This document shows, piece by piece, positions 45,641-56,160 of a DNA stretch of 64,000 bases. The stretch covers positions 99,727,962 through 99,791,961 of the forward strand of contig NC_088202.1 in assembly GCF_037126465.1 (NCBI RefSeq), given 5' to 3'. Numbering within the stretch: the first letter of the stretch is position 1; the number at the start of each line of letters is the position of its first letter. The notes under the pieces were generated by a model. That model saw nothing but the letters and a program-made list of their open reading frames with translations, did no database searches and was not told where the DNA came from. The translations under genes and the position numbers were made by a program. Origin of the DNA: Ornithodoros turicata (Eukaryota > Arthropoda > Arachnida > Ixodida > Argasidae).

Positions 45641-46831
45641 AGCGCCCGTTTTCCATTTTCTCTTATGTCACATCAGTCCCGCGCACTTTTCCCATGTCCA
45701 TTATAAAGTTCCAAATGCAAACACGCATTCCTCTTCTTTGTATTTGCCGCAGTCTCCTAGAGCGGGTGCCTTTAATTTCTCCATCTCCGGGTCCTTACGC
45801 GGACAAAATAAATTTGCACGACTGCTAGGGAACTGATTCGTTGGTCTGGGTTTAATTAAGGAACGCGAGATACCCACATCGGCAGGCCTCGCCCGTGGAA
45901 TGAAAAGATCTGTCATGCGGTTTTCTTTCCCCTTACATGTATTGCGTGCGACTGAGTCCTTGTAACTACTGGTTTCGGAAGGTTCATATTGGCGAAGCAG
46001 GATAGAAATGAAGATTTTATTCTGGTGCGCGAAAAATTAATTTGTTTCATGTTTCGTTTCTTTTTTTAGAAGTCTCGTAATTTCTGTCGTATGACTCGTC
46101 ATTTGTTAGTCATTTCAGTCGTGCGACGCGATTTTTTACTGCTCACTCACTGCAGGTTTGGAAGTATATTTTTAGCGACGTACTTTGACTTCGCGCGACA
46201 CATTATGATAAAACTATGCAGTGTTTCATATTAGCGTAAAGTATGTGTAGTAGTAATTTCACGTGTCAAGCCTGAGCTTATATTGTTCGCGTCCAGCTGT
46301 TGTCGAGGTTGTCGCCATGGATGTCCTGTGGCAGTACGAACCCTGTTACCTTATTCGAACTGTTAGATAATTCCCCTGATGTAGCGCACGAACCTACATT
46401 TTATCATTACAGAGCTGCTGGACACCCTAACAGTGACGAAATGCCCTTAAAATAATTAGGAGTAGACTTACACATAAGGTGACCGTACACGAACTGCCTT
46501 TTGTTTTCTTTATTATATTGGCCTTCAGCACAGACTCCACAACACATGTGAATGTGTTCAATGAAATGACACACCGTATGAAAGAGTTGTGTACATGCGC
46601 ACTGTGAATTTTATTGCACAGTGTTCTTTGGAATCCGTTTATGAGGTCATGTGCATTGCCGGTGTGTGATGTGATTGTTGCCGCTGTACCGTATCTTTGT
46701 TGCTATTGTGCTGTCGCTGATGTTGTGCACGTCTTATCGCTTTGTATATAATTGTGACTGTGAGATTACGTTTTGGTGGGTGCGTGTGTTACGACGCGTT
46801 TTTGTTCTTTCTATTTGTTTATATCTTATTT
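45641..46831. other. No recognised gene
   Basis: AT-rich sequence without supportable coding or repeat structure leads up to the (TA)n tract. Confidence 0.45.
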
Positions 46832-46861
46832 GTATATATATATATATATATATATATATAA
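46832..46861 (+). repeat. (TA)n tract at left edge of hammerhead array
   Basis: About 14 TA units run directly into the first partial monomer, which starts AATGAAAAAAATAGCC. The other end of the array also lies in a TA tract. Confidence 0.9.
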
Positions 46862-46912
46862 TGAAAAAAATAGCCGGAGCTCTTTGGCTGCACGTATAGC
46901 ATATGTCTGTAA

Positions 46913-46996
46913 CTCAAACATCGCCATGCCAGTACTGGACAGCTGTTTCGGCCTTCTTGGACCTCATCAGCAGTACGCAGGCAGGCGACGTTTGAG
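46913..46996 (-). ncRNA. Hammerhead ribozyme, minus block (first of five)
   Basis: This is the reverse-strand copy of the ribozyme described at 48,037-48,120, with all paired segments intact. Cleavage is predicted between 46,938 and 46,937 on the minus strand. Further minus-strand ribozymes lie at 47,146-47,229, 47,379-47,462 and 47,612-47,695 with predicted sites after 47,171, 47,404 and 47,637. A fifth, truncated one is listed separately. Confidence 0.9.
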
Positions 46997-47844
46997 TGGA
47001 TGGCGTCAGAAGGTCACGTAACACGTGATTCCTCCCGTCAGGGTGAGATAACCCACTCACTGAAAGCCCAGTGCAAAGCCAGTGAAGTATAAAATGAAAA
47101 AAATAGCCGGAGCTCTTTGGCTGCACGTATAGCATATGTCTGTAACTCAAACATCGCCATGCCAGTACTGGACAGCTGTTTCGGCCTTCTTGGACCTCAT
47201 CAGCAGTACGCAGGCAGGCGACGTTTGAGTGGATGGCGTCAGAAGGTCACGTAACACGTGATTCCTCCCGTCAGGGTGAGATAACCCACTCACTGAAAGC
47301 CCAGTGCAAAGCCAGTGAAGTATAAAATGAAAAAAATAGCCGGAGCTCTTTGGCTGCACGTATAGCATATGTCTGTAACTCAAACATCGCCATGCCAGTA
47401 CTGGACAGCTGTTTCGGCCTTCTTGGACCTCATCAGCAGTACGCAGGCAGGCGACGTTTGAGTGGATGGCGTCAGAAGGTCACGTAACACGTGATTCCTC
47501 CCGTCAGGGTGAGATAACCCACTCACTGAAAGCCCAGTGCAAAGCCAGTGAAGTATAAAATGAAAAAAATAGCCGGAGCTCTTTGGCTGCACGTATAGCA
47601 TATGTCTGTAACTCAAACATCGCCATGCCAGTACTGGACAGCTGTTTCGGCCTTCTTGGACCTCATCAGCAGTACGCAGGCAGGCGACGTTTGAGTGGAT
47701 GGCGTCAGAAGGTCACGTAACACGTGATTCCTCCCGTCAGGGTGAGATAACCCACTCACTGAAAGCCCAGTGCAAAGCCAGTGAAGTATAAAATGAAAAA
47801 AATAGCCGGAGCTCTTTGGCTGCACGTATAGCATATGTCTGTAA

Positions 47845-47912
47845 CTCAAACATCGCCATGCCAGTACTGGACAGCTGTTTCGGCCTTCTTGGACCTCATC
47901 AGCAGTACGCAG
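47845..47912 (-). ncRNA. Hammerhead ribozyme truncated at the inversion
   Basis: Core, stem II, stem III and the inner 6 bp of stem I are present, with the predicted cut after 47,870 on the minus strand. The strand that would form the outer 13 bp of stem I is missing because the repeat switches orientation at GCAG (47,909-47,912). It should be a weaker ribozyme than its neighbours. Confidence 0.8.
47909..47912. other. Head-to-head inversion junction with 4-bp microhomology
   Basis: The minus-oriented unit runs through AGTACGCAG and the plus-oriented unit continues with GCAGCCAAAGAG. GCAG belongs to both parents, so the switch point is a 4-bp microhomology. Transcripts of the two blocks diverge from this point. 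Confidence 0.85.
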
Positions 47913-48036
47913 CCAAAGAGCTCCGGCTATTTTTTTCATTTTATACTTCACTGGCTTTGCACTGGGCTTTCAGTGAGTGGGTTATCTCACCCTGACGGGA
48001 GGAATCACGTGTTACGTGACCTTCTGACGCCATCCA

Positions 48037-48120
48037 CTCAAACGTCGCCTGCCTGCGTACTGCTGATGAGGTCCAAGAAGGCCGAAACAGCTGTCCAGTA
48101 CTGGCATGGCGATGTTTGAG
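48037..48120 (+). ncRNA. Type I hammerhead ribozyme (representative plus copy)
   Basis: The core is CTGATGA (48,063-48,069) and GAAA (48,084-48,087). Stem II is GGTC/GGCC (48,070-48,073 with 48,080-48,083) closed by the loop CAAGAA. Stem III is A-C-A-G against C-T-G-T (48,087-48,090 with 48,091-48,094) with no spare loop base, so it would be 2 bp with an AGCT loop, or 4 bp between two molecules. The cut is predicted after C48,095 of the GTC triplet. Stem I has GTACTG/CAGTAC (48,057-48,062 with 48,096-48,101), an internal loop TGCCTGC/TGGCAT, then 13 outer pairs CTCAAACGTCGCC/GGCGATGTTTGAG. Stem I internal loops of this kind normally dock with loop II in fast natural hammerheads. The same structure recurs every 233 bp with cuts after 48,328, 48,561, 48,794, 49,027, 49,260, 49,493, 49,726, 49,959, 50,192, 50,425, 50,658 and 50,891. 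Confidence 0.93.
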
Positions 48121-50832
48121 TTACAGACATATGCTATACGTGCAGCCAAAGAGCTCCGGCTATTTTTTTCATTTTATACTTCACTGGCTTTGCACTGGGC
48201 TTTCAGTGAGTGGGTTATCTCACCCTGACGGGAGGAATCACGTGTTACGTGACCTTCTGACGCCATCCACTCAAACGTCGCCTGCCTGCGTACTGCTGAT
48301 GAGGTCCAAGAAGGCCGAAACAGCTGTCCAGTACTGGCATGGCGATGTTTGAGTTACAGACATATGCTATACGTGCAGCCAAAGAGCTCCGGCTATTTTT
48401 TTCATTTTATACTTCACTGGCTTTGCACTGGGCTTTCAGTGAGTGGGTTATCTCACCCTGACGGGAGGAATCACGTGTTACGTGACCTTCTGACGCCATC
48501 CACTCAAACGTCGCCTGCCTGCGTACTGCTGATGAGGTCCAAGAAGGCCGAAACAGCTGTCCAGTACTGGCATGGCGATGTTTGAGTTACAGACATATGC
48601 TATACGTGCAGCCAAAGAGCTCCGGCTATTTTTTTCATTTTATACTTCACTGGCTTTGCACTGGGCTTTCAGTGAGTGGGTTATCTCACCCTGACGGGAG
48701 GAATCACGTGTTACGTGACCTTCTGACGCCATCCACTCAAACGTCGCCTGCCTGCGTACTGCTGATGAGGTCCAAGAAGGCCGAAACAGCTGTCCAGTAC
48801 TGGCATGGCGATGTTTGAGTTACAGACATATGCTATACGTGCAGCCAAAGAGCTCCGGCTATTTTTTTCATTTTATACTTCACTGGCTTTGCACTGGGCT
48901 TTCAGTGAGTGGGTTATCTCACCCTGACGGGAGGAATCACGTGTTACGTGACCTTCTGACGCCATCCACTCAAACGTCGCCTGCCTGCGTACTGCTGATG
49001 AGGTCCAAGAAGGCCGAAACAGCTGTCCAGTACTGGCATGGCGATGTTTGAGTTACAGACATATGCTATACGTGCAGCCAAAGAGCTCCGGCTATTTTTT
49101 TCATTTTATACTTCACTGGCTTTGCACTGGGCTTTCAGTGAGTGGGTTATCTCACCCTGACGGGAGGAATCACGTGTTACGTGACCTTCTGACGCCATCC
49201 ACTCAAACGTCGCCTGCCTGCGTACTGCTGATGAGGTCCAAGAAGGCCGAAACAGCTGTCCAGTACTGGCATGGCGATGTTTGAGTTACAGACATATGCT
49301 ATACGTGCAGCCAAAGAGCTCCGGCTATTTTTTTCATTTTATACTTCACTGGCTTTGCACTGGGCTTTCAGTGAGTGGGTTATCTCACCCTGACGGGAGG
49401 AATCACGTGTTACGTGACCTTCTGACGCCATCCACTCAAACGTCGCCTGCCTGCGTACTGCTGATGAGGTCCAAGAAGGCCGAAACAGCTGTCCAGTACT
49501 GGCATGGCGATGTTTGAGTTACAGACATATGCTATACGTGCAGCCAAAGAGCTCCGGCTATTTTTTTCATTTTATACTTCACTGGCTTTGCACTGGGCTT
49601 TCAGTGAGTGGGTTATCTCACCCTGACGGGAGGAATCACGTGTTACGTGACCTTCTGACGCCATCCACTCAAACGTCGCCTGCCTGCGTACTGCTGATGA
49701 GGTCCAAGAAGGCCGAAACAGCTGTCCAGTACTGGCATGGCGATGTTTGAGTTACAGACATATGCTATACGTGCAGCCAAAGAGCTCCGGCTATTTTTTT
49801 CATTTTATACTTCACTGGCTTTGCACTGGGCTTTCAGTGAGTGGGTTATCTCACCCTGACGGGAGGAATCACGTGTTACGTGACCTTCTGACGCCATCCA
49901 CTCAAACGTCGCCTGCCTGCGTACTGCTGATGAGGTCCAAGAAGGCCGAAACAGCTGTCCAGTACTGGCATGGCGATGTTTGAGTTACAGACATATGCTA
50001 TACGTGCAGCCAAAGAGCTCCGGCTATTTTTTTCATTTTATACTTCACTGGCTTTGCACTGGGCTTTCAGTGAGTGGGTTATCTCACCCTGACGGGAGGA
50101 ATCACGTGTTACGTGACCTTCTGACGCCATCCACTCAAACGTCGCCTGCCTGCGTACTGCTGATGAGGTCCAAGAAGGCCGAAACAGCTGTCCAGTACTG
50201 GCATGGCGATGTTTGAGTTACAGACATATGCTATACGTGCAGCCAAAGAGCTCCGGCTATTTTTTTCATTTTATACTTCACTGGCTTTGCACTGGGCTTT
50301 CAGTGAGTGGGTTATCTCACCCTGACGGGAGGAATCACGTGTTACGTGACCTTCTGACGCCATCCACTCAAACGTCGCCTGCCTGCGTACTGCTGATGAG
50401 GTCCAAGAAGGCCGAAACAGCTGTCCAGTACTGGCATGGCGATGTTTGAGTTACAGACATATGCTATACGTGCAGCCAAAGAGCTCCGGCTATTTTTTTC
50501 ATTTTATACTTCACTGGCTTTGCACTGGGCTTTCAGTGAGTGGGTTATCTCACCCTGACGGGAGGAATCACGTGTTACGTGACCTTCTGACGCCATCCAC
50601 TCAAACGTCGCCTGCCTGCGTACTGCTGATGAGGTCCAAGAAGGCCGAAACAGCTGTCCAGTACTGGCATGGCGATGTTTGAGTTACAGACATATGCTAT
50701 ACGTGCAGCCAAAGAGCTCCGGCTATTTTTTTCATTTTATACTTCACTGGCTTTGCACTGGGCTTTCAGTGAGTGGGTTATCTCACCCTGACGGGAGGAA
50801 TCACGTGTTACGTGACCTTCTGACGCCATCCA

Positions 50833-50916
50833 CTCAAACGTCGCCTGCCTGCGTACTGCTGATGAGGTCCAAGAAGGCCGAAACAGCTGTCCAGTACTGG
50901 CATGGCGATGTTTGAG
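50833..50916 (+). ncRNA. Hammerhead ribozyme, last plus copy
   Basis: This complete copy precedes the right edge of the array, with the predicted cut after 50,891. Only about 37 bases of monomer follow before the AT tract, so the 3' product of a transcript would carry flanking sequence. Confidence 0.9.
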
Positions 50917-50924
50917 TTACAGAC

Positions 50925-50971
50925 ATATATATATATATATATATATTTATTTAATTTTTTTTTTTTTTTTA
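50925..50971 (+). repeat. (AT)n and T-run at right edge of array
   Basis: The monomer sequence AGACATAT merges into about 11 AT units, followed by TTTATTTAA and an 18-base T run. The left edge is also a TA tract. This suggests insertion into, or expansion within, a TA microsatellite. Confidence 0.85.
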
Positions 50972-53404
50972 GATGCAGAATCGGTTGGGTGCCGGATTCA
51001 ATTTCTCCATATTTTTTTTCATATTTACTTATCAACTTATCACATTCAGTACTTTGTAGATTTTGATGAGACGTTTTCATTGCAGTGGAACCGTGTGATT
51101 TTTACCGTCTCGATACTTGTATGGTTTCTTTCTACATTACCTTCTACGTTGTTTTCAGAACTACTCTTCGCGGTCCCCGAGGCCCTACGAATTACGCATC
51201 AACGGCCGATTCTATACATTTCCTCCTTGGCTTTTGTGTACGCCCCCTCATCCGTCACCTTCCATCCTCATTGCCCAAACCCCAAAGGAAAGCCCATGAA
51301 AATCTACCCATCTTGCACTCTAGTACATTATTTGCATCTGTGGCAGCCGGAGTACCCGGGCGCTAACAAAGGCTCGGCAAACGAACACACGGGGTTCTGT
51401 GTTTGCCCTGGAACGTCCTTTGCCGATCTTTGTACTTACGCCTTTTATGTGCCTTCACATTCGGGAAAGTTTTCCAAGGAGGGACGAGCCGAGCGTAAGA
51501 TAAATCTCAGGAGCGTCGCGATTTTCTGTCCTTGCCCGGCTTGCGTCGTCTGGAGCTCTTAAGCCTTCTTTCTTCTTCTGTCTTCCGTTAAGCTTCCTTT
51601 TATGAACCATCTTCTTCCTCTCTTGCTGGCGCACCTAAGGGCGCTAGCATTCCTTCCTTTCGGCTGATGGCTACTGCTGCACTAATTAAAAGCGAGGGTT
51701 TACCCTGTTGCTTTCTCTCCCGTCCAGCGCAGTAAAGGATCGTAAAAAGCAGCACCAAAAAGCAAGTCTGAAAGAGCAAGGTGGTCTAAATGCAGCAGCA
51801 CCGACCCCAGGGGAAGGTAGGCGCGTGTTGCCTTCAGCGGAAGCATGAGGCTGCTGAAGTGGTTTCAGCTTCTTCCGCTCTATACGATACTAACGAGCTC
51901 TGTGTGCATAGGGGATCAGATACTGAAGAGAGAAATGCTTCTTTATCGTGTTTACGTTCAGTTTTAAAGCTTCCGTAACGCAGTAGAGGAGCACTCTCAG
52001 AAGATTTATCTATTTTATAGCCAGATCACTCTGCTCTGCTCTTACATCACAATTTTCGTCCCAATTGCACTCGTAGTTTTTTCTTTTCTTTTTTTTTATA
52101 GAAAATTAGAATTGAAAATTACCAGCAACACCGTGTCGAAGTGGTCACCAACTGCGCATTGCTCGTCAAGTTCAGCGGCAGAACTACATTGCATGCGGAC
52201 AACACTGGGTCTAATACAAAAGAAATTGGCTACGTGTCGGCTACGTAGCCATGAGGACCAGGAAGTCAGGTGCGTTGATCATTGATGGTAGACGAATTTC
52301 GGATTATTTGCCATGAGATGTTGCCGCGAGCCGCTTTACCTCAATTTTTACACTTGCACTACGCCGTCAACATAAACTGCCTGTCTTCTGCTTTACGGGA
52401 CCTTTAACTCTCGATACTGCGCGTTTGGTTTTCGTAATAAAACCCTTTCTATGTTGCTCGTTACGTATACATATTCTTACGTCGTGTGTGCGATATCGTC
52501 TTGCCGCCTTGAGTCGCTTTCAGCCCTCGCTCGCAACACGGCATAGTCGTCCCTTTAATATTTCGACGGTTTTAGGCGGACAGCGTATTCCGAATTCTTA
52601 GGCTTTTGAGTTCCCTCAAGTGACTTTTTGTCAGTCTTTTGGCAGTCAGTTTGTCTGCTATGCATCTTTCCGTTATTGTTTCTCCATTACATTTTATTAG
52701 CATGTAGCACGCAGAACAGCGGCCCTCATCCATGTTGATCAAGCCTATACATCTGACATCAACTGACCTTCAACCAATATGCCTTTTTTTTCCTCGCGTT
52801 GCAGAAGCTACTTTGTTTCAATTTGGGAAGAAAGTGACCCCAACGCAGCACGTACTTATAATCGTATAGAATGATGAAATGATTTCAGCCCAGCCCATTT
52901 GGTATTCATGGTGCCCCTGAAGTGCCGATGGATTTCAACTTGTCTCATTCACAGTAGCAAAACCTGCCATTTGTACAAGACTTGGCTCCAGATCCATACT
53001 TTGAGCTCATTATTTCATTCCCCACATCACCAACAGCGTCGGGGTAGCGTATCGCCCCTGGCGATGAAACTCTCCATTCATCATCTCAAAATAAAGATGT
53101 TGTTTCCCATATACTCTGACTCATTTGGCACTGCCAGCCGCATGCGCTCGCAAAACTTAGATTTAGAGTTAAGTTCAAGATTCAGCCCTTTCACTTCTAC
53201 TTGTTTTGTGGGTATCTGTCTGTGTCTCACATTCCGTCTCTGGAATTCTTATGTATGAGCTGTATCGGCTCCTTCTTTGTGCTCGTCTCCCTCCAGTTTG
53301 TACTTTTAACCGACTCGATATTATAGGCAGTCCTGGAGGCTTAATCACTTCCATCGCTCGCGAGCCGACGAGGGGCTTAGCTCTCGTTAACACGAACACG
53401 TGAC
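50972..53404. other. No recognised gene
   Basis: The 216-codon frame that begins in the array and runs to 51,562 has no domain and starts inside repeat sequence, so I do not treat it as a gene. The rest has only short frames. Confidence 0.45.
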
Positions 53405-53670
53405 ACGCTTTTTTCGTTAACGGGACAAAGGCGTAATCTCTTGCTCGCGTAACGACCGATGGTGTCGTCTGCCTAACGAATGTGTTCACGTGCTCACAGG
53501 CTTCATCGCCTACATGGCTCATGATCGAACGAAGCGCGAGGCACTCCGGAACTCAAACACGTGGTATATGACGCGCTCTTTTAGTTAAAGTGACAGGGGC
53601 GTAATCTCTCGGTCAAGTTACGATCGAATGAGATCGTTTGCGTAACGAGTGGGTCTACCCACTCGTTAGA
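53405..53670. mobile_element. Diverged MITE-like repeats
   Basis: Two successive segments share GACA(A/G)(A/G)GGCGTAATCTCT, then a TTACGA or GTAACGACCGAT stretch, and a GTAACGA or CTAACGA end near CACGTG. They resemble the termini of the MITE at 7692-7937 (GGGGCTTAATCGC, CTAACGAG) but with many changes. Assignment to that family is tentative. Confidence 0.35.
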
Positions 53671-54930
53671 ATGTGAAACATCTTCATTTGGAGATTTGCA
53701 GAAACGGAATGTCTTCAGAAACGAACATGTATTGCTCCACGACTGTGTACAAAATGACATGCTCCCCCTTTCATCGTATTTACACCAGTGGTTACATGAA
53801 TGCTGTGAGATATTCTCGAGAAGATGCAGATGAAGATGAGAAAGAAGACGAAGAAGTGACAACGACAAGCCATAGACAAACCATAGCCAAACCATGCGAG
53901 CGTTTACCAAAACGTTAAAGTCTTTTAGTTTAAGCGCTGCTGTTCAAGGATAGCAGCTTGCCAAGTAGTCAAAATCATTTGGAAAGTTCAGCGTGTTCTA
54001 ACTAAGATGTACATGTTTTAAAACTATCTCAAATATGGTAACAGCTGACCAGGATCAACGTACATACACTGTCTCCACGTTGCTCGAGAAACCATTGTCG
54101 TATCCCGTATTATTTAATACTTTTCCTCTTTTTTTTCTTTCAACATCAACATCATTATTACTCTTCTTTCCGCTGCGCGTTATCGTCAGGGCCAGCTTTG
54201 AAAGCAGCCCTGAATCCATGATATAAGCCGGAAATCATATTTCCTATTCTATTGTAGTGTTAGCAAGTATTTCGTAAAACCTGTTTCCGTGTTCACACAC
54301 TGCGCGCGGCGCTTCAAGTTATATAATGCAATTTATTTTGCGACGCATCTCGTCTTCAATCGAGTTTGGACGACGCGAGTCGCATTTGTAACCTGGACGT
54401 GACGCACGTTGTTGAAGACACATCTGCGCCGCAACAAACGGATGTCCAGAAACGCAAGAACATCATTTTGGCGCACTTCATGAGTTAAATGTCGGCTTCT
54501 TGCCAGAGATTCGGTAGCTCAGCAGCCGTGCATTCGTAGGCGTTGTCTGCCCAAAGCGGTATCTCTTTGAACACGCAGTGCGCTATGTCGTCGTGCAGCA
54601 TAATATTGTTTGGTGGTTGCTTGAACGCTGACATCATTTACGTTGAGCCTGATGTTGTGAACGTTCGACGAGATGTAACGCCTTATAGGCATTCCAGGTA
54701 ATTAAATGAATGAACGAAATGTGTAGCACACCGATGTCTTTGTAGAAGCGAAAAACTGAGCATGACAGCGACTTCTGCGAAAGAAAAAGTAATTGGCCTT
54801 TGCTTACAGTGTGAAATTACACAAATGAGTGTTCGAGATGGTATGGTCTTGATGGTAACGAGAGCTAATGGGAGGTAACGAAATTTTTGTTGGTAACGCT
54901 TGAGATGGTATGATGATTGATTGAGATATA
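53671..54930. other. No recognised gene
   Basis: I see no supportable gene or element. An acidic frame (DADEDEKEDEEV) at 53,673-53,918 comes from GA-rich sequence. Confidence 0.4.
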
Positions 54931-55021
54931 AAAAATATGGAGATGTCGGGTCTGACATCTCTATATTTTTGGACTAGTCTGGACTAGTGTGACCCGACCA
55001 AGTCGGGTCACACTAGTCCAG
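54931..55021. repeat. Two adjacent hairpins
   Basis: Hairpin 1 has 17-base arms AAAAATATGGAGATGTC and GACATCTCTATATTTTT (54,931-54,947 and 54,954-54,970), one mismatch and a 6-base loop. Hairpin 2 has perfect 20-base arms beginning CTGGACTAGTGTGACCCGAC (54,979-54,998 and 55,002-55,021) with a CAA loop. They are 8 bp apart. A transcript would form two strong stem-loops. The cause may be tiny foldback elements or template switching. Confidence 0.85.
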
Positions 55022-55249
55022 GACTCGTGAATAGAAAAGAAAGCAGGGAAACGAATCTCAAGCTGATCAAGGGGCAGTAAAAAAAGAAGAAGAGAAATCA
55101 GGCGCGCGCGCACACACACACACAAAAAAAAGAACAAGCTGGGTCCACCTGATGAACGAGTCCAGTACATGAACTAAGAGTTCAGATAGATGTACACTAA
55201 ATTCACCAATGGTCCTCGTCACACAGGACAATGTACTCTGTCCTTAAGA

Positions 55250-56160
55250 CAGGAACCGAGAAACAGTCTTCAGTGGGTCTTCAGAGGGCGTCGAGAAGGT
55301 CACATGATCTCAAAAATTGCGTAACAGCCTGAATGGCCTGTACTTGGTGACCCGCGGTCCAGCATCTAAGAACTGTTTCGGTGCTGAAAGGTCGGTTATC
55401 CAGGTGGGGCCAGCGACGATTCTATGATGCGGCGATGCCTCTCTGTATTTAGTGCAGCCTTGAATGGCGTGTGCAGCGTCCTCTATGAAGTCACATTCGC
55501 TACAATTGGGCGATGAAACCTTTCTGAGTTTGAACAGTAGACCGCCGTTGCAGGGAACAGTGAGGCGCAAGCTGTACATGATGAATGGAAGAGGCCGAGG
55601 CGGACCTTGTGGCATTCGAAATTTGAGATGAGCAGGGCCAGCTCGTTCAAGAGCGAGGCATGTGGAATGCTACTTCGCCAGTGGTCATCGACACATACAC
55701 TTTCCACAAGGGCACTGATGGTTCTCTTTGAGTAAACCGTTAGCAAAATATGCGTAGCATGTCCAGCACCCGGTTCTCGTGTGAGCTCCTCTTGCTGCCG
55801 CATCTGCTGCCTCGTTCCCGTTTACACCGCAGTTGCCAGGGTCCCACTGTAGCTAGATGTCATATCCCAGTGCGACTGTGATGAAGTGTACACACGTAAG
55901 ACGTCGTGCACCACTGGAGTCAGGGAGCCTATTCCTCTAACTGATCCAAGATGTTGATGACCTTCCTCGCTCCTCCGACTACTTGTCCAACGAACCCCAA
56001 GAAGACGAGTACTCCATATATCGTTGTACCACATACGTAATACGAATACGCCCACGAGACCATTCGCTTGGTTACGCTTTGGATGACTATCTGGAATTGA
56101 CAAGTCTTACTCATTTTATGCCACAGACGCAGGAACATGGTTCCCGCCAAAACTGTGTTG
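55250..56160 (-). pseudogene. LINE fragment, RNase H and C-terminal finger, decayed
   Basis: On the minus strand, frames around 55,780-55,860 give LQWDPGNCGVNGNEAADAAA, a clear RNase H end motif (QWxPxHxGxxGNxxAD). Upstream frames (56,160-55,880) carry a weaker RNase H beginning, including LTPVVHDVLRVYT. The frame at 55,615-55,310 gives the C-terminal finger CSECDFIEDAAHAIQGC. Frameshifts and stops separate these parts. The pattern resembles the LINE at 25.7 kb (LASIVHDAIKTF, CSMCGFVEDVEHILMSC) more than family A. Confidence 0.7.

Larger units (their letters stand above)
46860..50928. repeat. 233-bp hammerhead tandem array (retrozyme-like), inverted
   Basis: A 233-bp monomer is repeated about 17.5 times with no difference that I can see between units. 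The first block (46,860-47,912, about 4.5 units) is on the minus strand and the second (47,909-50,928, about 13 units) on the plus strand. Every unit contains a complete type I hammerhead ribozyme, so a long transcript should cut itself into 233-nt RNAs. Units also share a T-rich stretch (CTATTTTTTTCATTTTATAC) and a small palindrome TCACGTGTTACGTGA. 233 is not a multiple of 3, and the ORFs across the array are by-products of the repetition. Tandem DNA copies of hammerhead-bearing monomers of a few hundred bases are known in animals and plants as retrozymes. Assignment to that class is inference from structure. Confidence 0.9.

Noticed and set aside
48116..50915. A series of identical 78-codon ORFs, one per 233-bp unit
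   Set aside because: They start at TTG rather than ATG, arise because every unit has the same sequence, and overlap the ribozyme. The unit length is not a multiple of 3. Nothing suggests a protein.
46860..50928. CRISPR array
   Set aside because: There are no variable spacers; the whole 233-bp unit is repeated, and the context is eukaryotic.
50912..51562. 216-codon ORF following the array
   Set aside because: It begins in repeat and AT microsatellite sequence, has no domain, and has a composition typical of read-through of non-coding DNA.
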